Assembly (NCBI GenBank): GCA_029204225.1
Contig: CM055099.1
Coordinates: 46,938,042-47,002,041 of the forward strand
Reading direction: 5' to 3'
DNA from: Diphasiastrum complanatum
Lineage: Eukaryota; Streptophyta; Lycopodiopsida; Lycopodiales; Lycopodiaceae
DNA length: 64,000 nucleotides
A program made the translations under genes and the position numbers. Shown here one piece after another: positions 59,010 through 64,000 of this stretch (its first letter is position 1; the number at the start of each line of letters is the position of its first letter). Below the pieces are notes generated by a model. That model saw nothing but the letters and a program-made list of their open reading frames with translations. It had not been told where the DNA came from and did not search any database.

Positions 59010-59800
59010 GGCGAGTTCCTGTAGTACCAGTCATCAACTTCAAAATCTTTGGGAGATCTCTTAGCCCTATGTTGAGCATTGCGAATACTCTCATGAGCTA
59101 ATTGCAACATTTCTTGCATTTCATGCACAAAATCAGCAACCTTCTGAATCTTAATAGAATTCGTCTCCACATTAACCGGAGATCTAGATTGAAAACTGTA
59201 CGTAAGCACAAACGAACAATAGCTTGTGTAGCAAAATGTTTTCTACTATTGCAAGCAAAACTCTATCAAGAAAATGTAATCTTCCCAATGAGACTACATG
59301 TGAGAAACATACGTCCTCAACATGTCCTCCATAAAACTAAGAGAGGCCTCAAGTTCATGGAAAATTGTAGACCAGAAGCGACCTATGAACTTCGGATCTG
59401 TATCGCTAACAATATCACTTGGCAGACCAAACAACTTGAATAATCTTCCAACAAAGATCTAGGCTAAATTTGAAGCCTTTTTAGTTGACTTAATTGGAAT
59501 GAATGTAGCTAACTTGCTTAACGTATCCACAACCACCCGAATAGAATCATTTTGTCGTAAGGTCTTCAGAAATCCAACTACGAAATCCATCATATATGCT
59601 TTCCCATTCCTTCTCAAGGATATCTACAGAATGCAATAAACCGCCAAACTTAAAGCATTAAGCTTTAGCTAGTTTATAGAGTTTACACTTTACCACATAA
59701 GACTTGACATATGGCTTGAGTTTTGGCCAATAAAACTCTCTTCTGACCAAGTCTAAAGTTCTGTGTATACTTGGATGACTTGCATAGGGTGTGTCATGAC
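59010..59800 (-). pseudogene. Gypsy-D integrase, heavily degraded
   Basis: The minus-strand frame near 59209-58960 contains KVADFVHEMQEMLQLAHESI and RNAQHRAKRSPKDFEVDDWY, which is the Gypsy integrase region just before the C-terminal module. Farther upstream (to about 59800) the zinc-binding and core parts appear in pieces: LVRREFYWPKLKPYVKSYV with CKLYKLAK, then DILEKEWESIYDGF. Many stops and frameshifts are present. Confidence 0.75.
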
Positions 59801-59949
59801 ACGAAAAAAAATCTTTTTCAATTCATCATCCCCTAGTACACAAAATTTTCCAACATTGCTCAAACCATTGTAAGTCACTACGCGTCCTAACCATTTAAAG
59901 TGATGGAAAACATCATTAATCGACTGAGAAAACGAACCTACCATTCATT

Positions 59950-61847
59950 TGCAATCAAAAAATCTACAAAAAAACTTGCAAATTCTAAACTAAAAATTGA
60001 AAAACTTAAGACGATGGTGATAGCTTTGGCTACAAAGCACCAAATTGGTCGTCATAAAGCACAGTATAGAGAGAGGTGAGGTCAGCAAGAAGCCTGCCAC
60101 ATCACCCTAGACTATATTGTCCACACATCCGAGCAATTAAGGCACAAAAAACCAATAAATGGGGACACTTCTGCAAGAGGCATATGTTGAAAACGACTTC
60201 TATGCTTCGCATGCCCTCGTAGAGTGATCAACAACAATCTCTAAACACTCATTAGGGTTCCATGAAGGCTTCTATTAGGTTCAGATCTGTTACCTAAGCT
60301 CAGAACAAGCAAAATTCACTTTTGAAAGGTGTCCTACTATGAAACTTTGGTGAATCCGAACACAAGCCTCAAGAAATCATAATAGGTGTGTGTATGATAG
60401 CTTGATTCAGAGGCTAAAAGACACACAAAACAGTCGTCATAAACTCCTGCAATCAAATCAGAGAATCAAAGTTCCAAAAGTCCAAAAAAGAATGAAAAAC
60501 GCTTGTTTTTTGAATTTTCTCGAAACCTTTCAACCTCTAGCGGAAACATTCACAATGAATTAAGTGATTAATGTTCTATGAACAATCACAAATTATGCAT
60601 ACAAGTGGAAGCAAAGTAGGATACCAATGGAGACAAATCTCCATACAAAGAATGTATGTACATAAGGATTGCCACTCTCTCTAGTCTCTCCAGCCTCTTC
60701 AGGCTCTTCCTCCCCTCTTCAGCAGAAAGAGGGTGCCTAGTTATACTAGTACAGATAGAGAAATCCAAAGGCCAATTGTTCCCAATGTAGAATATCCAAA
60801 GCCAACAGCCAAGAGCCATGTGTTACATAGGACTCAGGAGTTACAAAAGCAAATGAAAAGCCTTAACATTGGATAGCCAAGTGCTAATTGGAGAAGGTCA
60901 CTTGCCCCATGGACCCCCCATTATGAGTTGGGCCCCTCCAAACTTGAGTACATGGACCAAAAGTTTAAAAATGCTCCTTGGTCATATACATTGCCCCAAC
61001 TTCATTAAATATGGCATTAACCATATGAAGTCACGCAATCCAAGCCTGGAGAAAGCTTTGTACTCATCGTACTATCTCTGGAGAAGATTCCACCCACAGA
61101 GAAAATAAACTCTGATGACACCTGACAGCCGTCCAGGGTGTATCTTCTGGTACCTCGACTTTGCAGTCAAAGCATCAACAGAGGAATCTCCATTAAAGGA
61201 CAAATAGGACAAATAGTGACTTCAAACACATGCAAAGTTTACAACATAGAAATTGATTCTATCTATCAAAAACATAAAATTCTCATCAAAAAGCAATGTC
61301 TTTTGATAAAAAATCGACTTTTTCTGCACGTTCTTATGGGCTTTAACCTCAGGCAAGTGCATACAATTCTACATACAACCGAAGCAATCCTCTTAAGGAT
61401 CAAACTGATTTTGCTCAATGCTCACTCTCAACGTTAATTTATAGCCAAAAAACTTAATTTTTTGACTAATTTCGACCATAAAACACAATCTAGATAGAGA
61501 TCATATCGACGACCTGATTGGCATGCAATCATTAAATCCTTGTTTCACTCACAAATAGCAAGTATTTTCGTTGAAATCAGTAACATACAGCTAGTTATGA
61601 GGTAATCTAACCAAAATTCAGAATACTAGTTAAGAAATCGCTAGAAAAGTGTGAAAATCCAAGCAATCTACTGATATGGTTATGGAAGAACCCATATCTT
61701 TAATTCCTAAGCATGGAATGATCAAAAACTTAAGAAACCACTTACTTGAAGGTTGATTTCACCACCAAGAAGGCAAAGCAAAGAGATACTACCAAAAAGC
61801 TACAAACAGTGGTGTCAACTCCCCCTTTTGATCGATGCAAGCACTAC
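59950..61847. other. Stretch without recognised genes (inside Gypsy-D)
   Basis: Between the integrase remnant and the primer site of a minus-strand element there is no visible gag, protease or RT. ORFs at 60869-61108 and 61138-61437 (+) match nothing I know. The interval is either a heavily deleted interior or unrelated sequence. Confidence 0.35.
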
Positions 61848-61858
61848 CTCTGATACCA
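61848..61858 (-). other. Primer binding site, initiator tRNA-Met type (Gypsy-D or related)
   Basis: The minus strand reads TGGTATCAGAG, directly adjoining an LTR-like sequence that starts near 61862 on the plus strand. Confidence 0.75.
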
Positions 61859-61861
61859 CTA

Positions 61862-62290
61862 TGAAGATCACCTCATGCAATTCCTGAAAATCCTGCTGCA
61901 AAGCACCAAAAGGATCGACTGTGGGGCCAAACCACCCAACCAACTACAAGCTAGGGATCAAACCACAGTAGCTTCATCCCGAGCAATGGTGTAGCTAATG
62001 AGGAAAAAACTTTGGTAACAAACAACTGGAATCAAAGCACAGCTGGTGGGCAAAATGCACCACTAAAGATAAAACAAATTTGGCACAAACCATCTAGCCA
62101 TTACTCGGACAAAGAATCTTGAGAACTACATGCGGCAATGAAATATATCAATGTTATGTCTAGGATAATACCCAGCACATGCAATCTGCAACCCTATGAA
62201 GTCCAACTACAAAGTCTTAGACCATCAACTTCATCACCCATAACACAGAGCAATGCCTTGGCATCCTTGCTCATGTTGTCACTGCCCTAG
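61862..62290 (-). repeat. LTR next to the 61848 primer site
   Basis: On the plus strand it starts TGAAGATCACCTCATGC. Parts recur at 58815-59000 and, less clearly, at 45043-45209. The right end is unknown. Confidence 0.55.
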
Positions 62291-62299
62291 AGTAGGTGC

Positions 62300-63400
62300 A
62301 TGTCACATGCGCAAAGTTCAAACAGTCTAATAGAGCAGAATAGTAGGAAATCGTGCAAGCAGACAGGTAAGAGTAGTACTCGTAGCACAAACCGGACCCA
62401 ATTCAGCTCATTAAGGCCCAAAACAGGTCATTTTCAAGTATTTTCGTCCCTTTAAGCCACTTGACCTTTTAACAAGTTTGAAACGTCCAGATTTTGATTG
62501 CATTCAATTCAGCATTCCACACAATTGAGTGCTACAATGATTACTACATCCCCAAGGTGTTGACTCAATACTTTACAAAAAAATTAACTGTCCCCCATAC
62601 CTCATCGTATTGTTTAATATCTTGTTGCACCATGAATCAATTTATTTTGTTACTATCATGTTGCAAAGATGAATAGACCATATTTCCATAGTGTACGAAA
62701 TGACATTTGTACGTATTCTGTACATAAATAAATTCATTTTTTCAGAATCATTAGAAATAATTTTTTACTCCCCCCAAAGAAGCCAACTTATCTGCAAATG
62801 AGGCCAGCAAACCTACAAAATCAGGCCTCAAAAAGTCTTTGAATTAGATTACATTTCACACCGTTTGGTAAGGAACAGAGGCTTCAAGAAATAGACTATA
62901 TTGTTATTTAGAGTGATGGTCTAGAGCACAACTTTGATGGCATGATCATTCTACATGAGTGCATGATTTACTAGAGAAAATTTGAATTGAAACGCAAGGA
63001 CTTTGCATTCTCACTGGCCGGCATTGTATCGTGATAGGGTGTACAGAGTAAATAGCAAAGTAGTTTTGTAGTAGCATGGCACAGAGTAAACGAGGGACTG
63101 TCTGCTCAATGGCATTTGTAAATATTGGCCAATTCATCTCTCTTGAGACGATGGAGAATGTTTGGTACTTACTTTGTTACTCAAGTACCTTAGCAGTAAG
63201 GGATCATAATCAAGTCCCAAGAGGTGAATGGCTAGCTGGATCCCGGCTGCAAGATCAATCAGACTATATAAGCTTCCAAGTATGCATGGACTAAATCGTT
63301 AGTTATGCAATGCAAAGCGAAGTATAGCTGTTTCTGTCATGTATCACCTTGTGGGACTTCTGTCTGCATGAGTAACTAGAAGCTTGTCTTTTCCTAATTT
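62300..63400. other. Gene-poor stretch
   Basis: I see no recognised coding domain. The 72-codon frame at 63076-63294 (+) begins MAQSKRGTVCSMAFVNIGQF and could belong to the possible spliced gene that follows, but nothing supports this beyond position. Confidence 0.35.
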
Positions 63401-63403
63401 CAG

Positions 63404-63439
63404 TTGCAAGCGAGGCACCCAGATTCTGTTTGGTTCTAG
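63404..63439 (+). CDS. Possible internal exon 1, unknown product
   Basis: It lies between a good acceptor (CCTAATTTCAG|T) and a donor (CTAG|GTAATT). One frame (CKRGTQILFGS plus a split codon) is open and continues exactly in phase into the next candidate exon at 63582. Product unknown. Confidence 0.2.
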   Translation: MQARHPDSVWF

Positions 63440-63581
63440 GTAATTGTGTTTCTAACATTTTGAACCCTCCATATTTTGTTTAATGCAACATGGTCCTAAC
63501 TTTCAAAGTGACAGTATGATTATTGCATTGTCAATGGCATGAGCTCTCAGCATCTCTTTCTTCTGTGTTCTCTTGCTTCAG

Positions 63582-63648
63582 GAAATTGCATAAAGATTGT
63601 TCTACATATATGTTTGTCACATTGCTTTTTGGTCTACATGCCGGAAGG
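63582..63648 (+). CDS. Possible internal exon 2, unknown product
   Basis: It lies between acceptor CTTGCTTCAG|G and donor GAAGG|GTAAGG. In the phase set by the previous candidate exon it reads KLHKDCSTYMFVTLLFGL and ends at a codon boundary. No family is recognised, and the downstream exons, if any, lie beyond the window. Confidence 0.2.
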
Positions 63649-64000
63649 GTAAGGAGTTATACTCCTAGGTGCTTCATGCACTAAGTAGAACAATGAAGTT
63701 TTAAAAGCTGAATTGTGAAGCTTGAACCCTTACATGTTCTACAGGGATAGAGAAGGATCTTAGACAGTGATCAGAAGTAGAGTAGCCTAGAAAAAACGAC
63801 TAGTTTTTATCCAACTATGCTTGTCTGTATCTCTCTACCCATCCATGTGATGATGCTCACCAGGTCATGAGGTGATGCATGCATGCAAGATGCATCTATG
63901 GATGGTTGGAGAGTCGTTTCAAACAAGCATTGTGGTGGTTGTGGCTAAATTTTAAGTTGGATTGTTCTACATTGAGGAAATTTTCAATCACAATAAAACT

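Overview
The window is nuclear DNA of a land plant with a repeat-rich genome. The evidence is plant-type Copia (Ty1) and Gypsy (Ty3) retrotransposons, primer binding sites matching plant initiator tRNA-Met and tRNA-Asp, CACTA and LINE remnants, long GA/CT microsatellites, and one well-preserved nuclear housekeeping gene. I cannot name the species. The amount of decayed retrotransposon sequence and the divergence of the host gene from the flowering-plant form would fit a fern or another non-flowering plant, but this is a guess.

The only host gene called with high confidence is an intronless CTU2/NCS2 gene (14509-16053, +). It encodes the non-catalytic partner of the cytosolic tRNA wobble-uridine thiolase. 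It starts about 100 bp after a decayed LINE fragment and about 950 bp after the Copia-A 3' LTR. Two other stretches (30644-30778 with 32818-32943, and 63404-63648) look like promoter or splice-bounded exons of unrecognised host genes, at low confidence.

Layout, left to right. 1-3514: gene-free, with a fold-back repeat. 3515-4098: LTR fused to a protease fragment of a Copia family ('Copia-N'). 4205-4480: Gypsy LTR piece. 5912-6056: (GA)n. 6600-7675: Gypsy-A integrase (-). 7676-13558: Copia-A (+), both LTRs present. 13559-14400: LINE fragment. 14509-16053: CTU2. 16054-18990: gene-free. 19040 to about 22800: Copia-B (-), with a U3 rich in short hairpins. About 22860-23990: unrecognised coiled-coil coding remnant (-). 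24010-27250: Gypsy-B (-), with a tRNA-Asp primer site and no gag. 27257-29351: Copia-E (+), whose reverse transcriptase region is replaced by unrelated in-frame sequence. 29690-33200: diverged direct duplication, (CT)n and the promoter-like stretch. 33210 to about 44200: Gypsy-C (+), split by a complete Copia-N element at 35519-40658. 44250-47650: gene-poor. 47655-48560: Copia-D fragment. 51480-51765: CACTA transposase fragment. 51950-58700: gene-free, with a 150-bp tandem repeat. 58815-62290: Gypsy-D (-) remains. 62300-64000: gene-poor, with two possible exons near the end.

The elements record successive insertions. The youngest datable event is Copia-N entering Gypsy-C. It has a perfect 5-bp target duplication (CTTGG), two 682-bp LTRs differing at about six positions, and an uninterrupted host-element reading frame across the empty site. 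That element keeps open gag-protease and RT-RNase H frames but has lost the whole integrase. I found no defence system, CRISPR array, biosynthetic cluster or RNA gene. The most unusual things here are modified retrotransposons.
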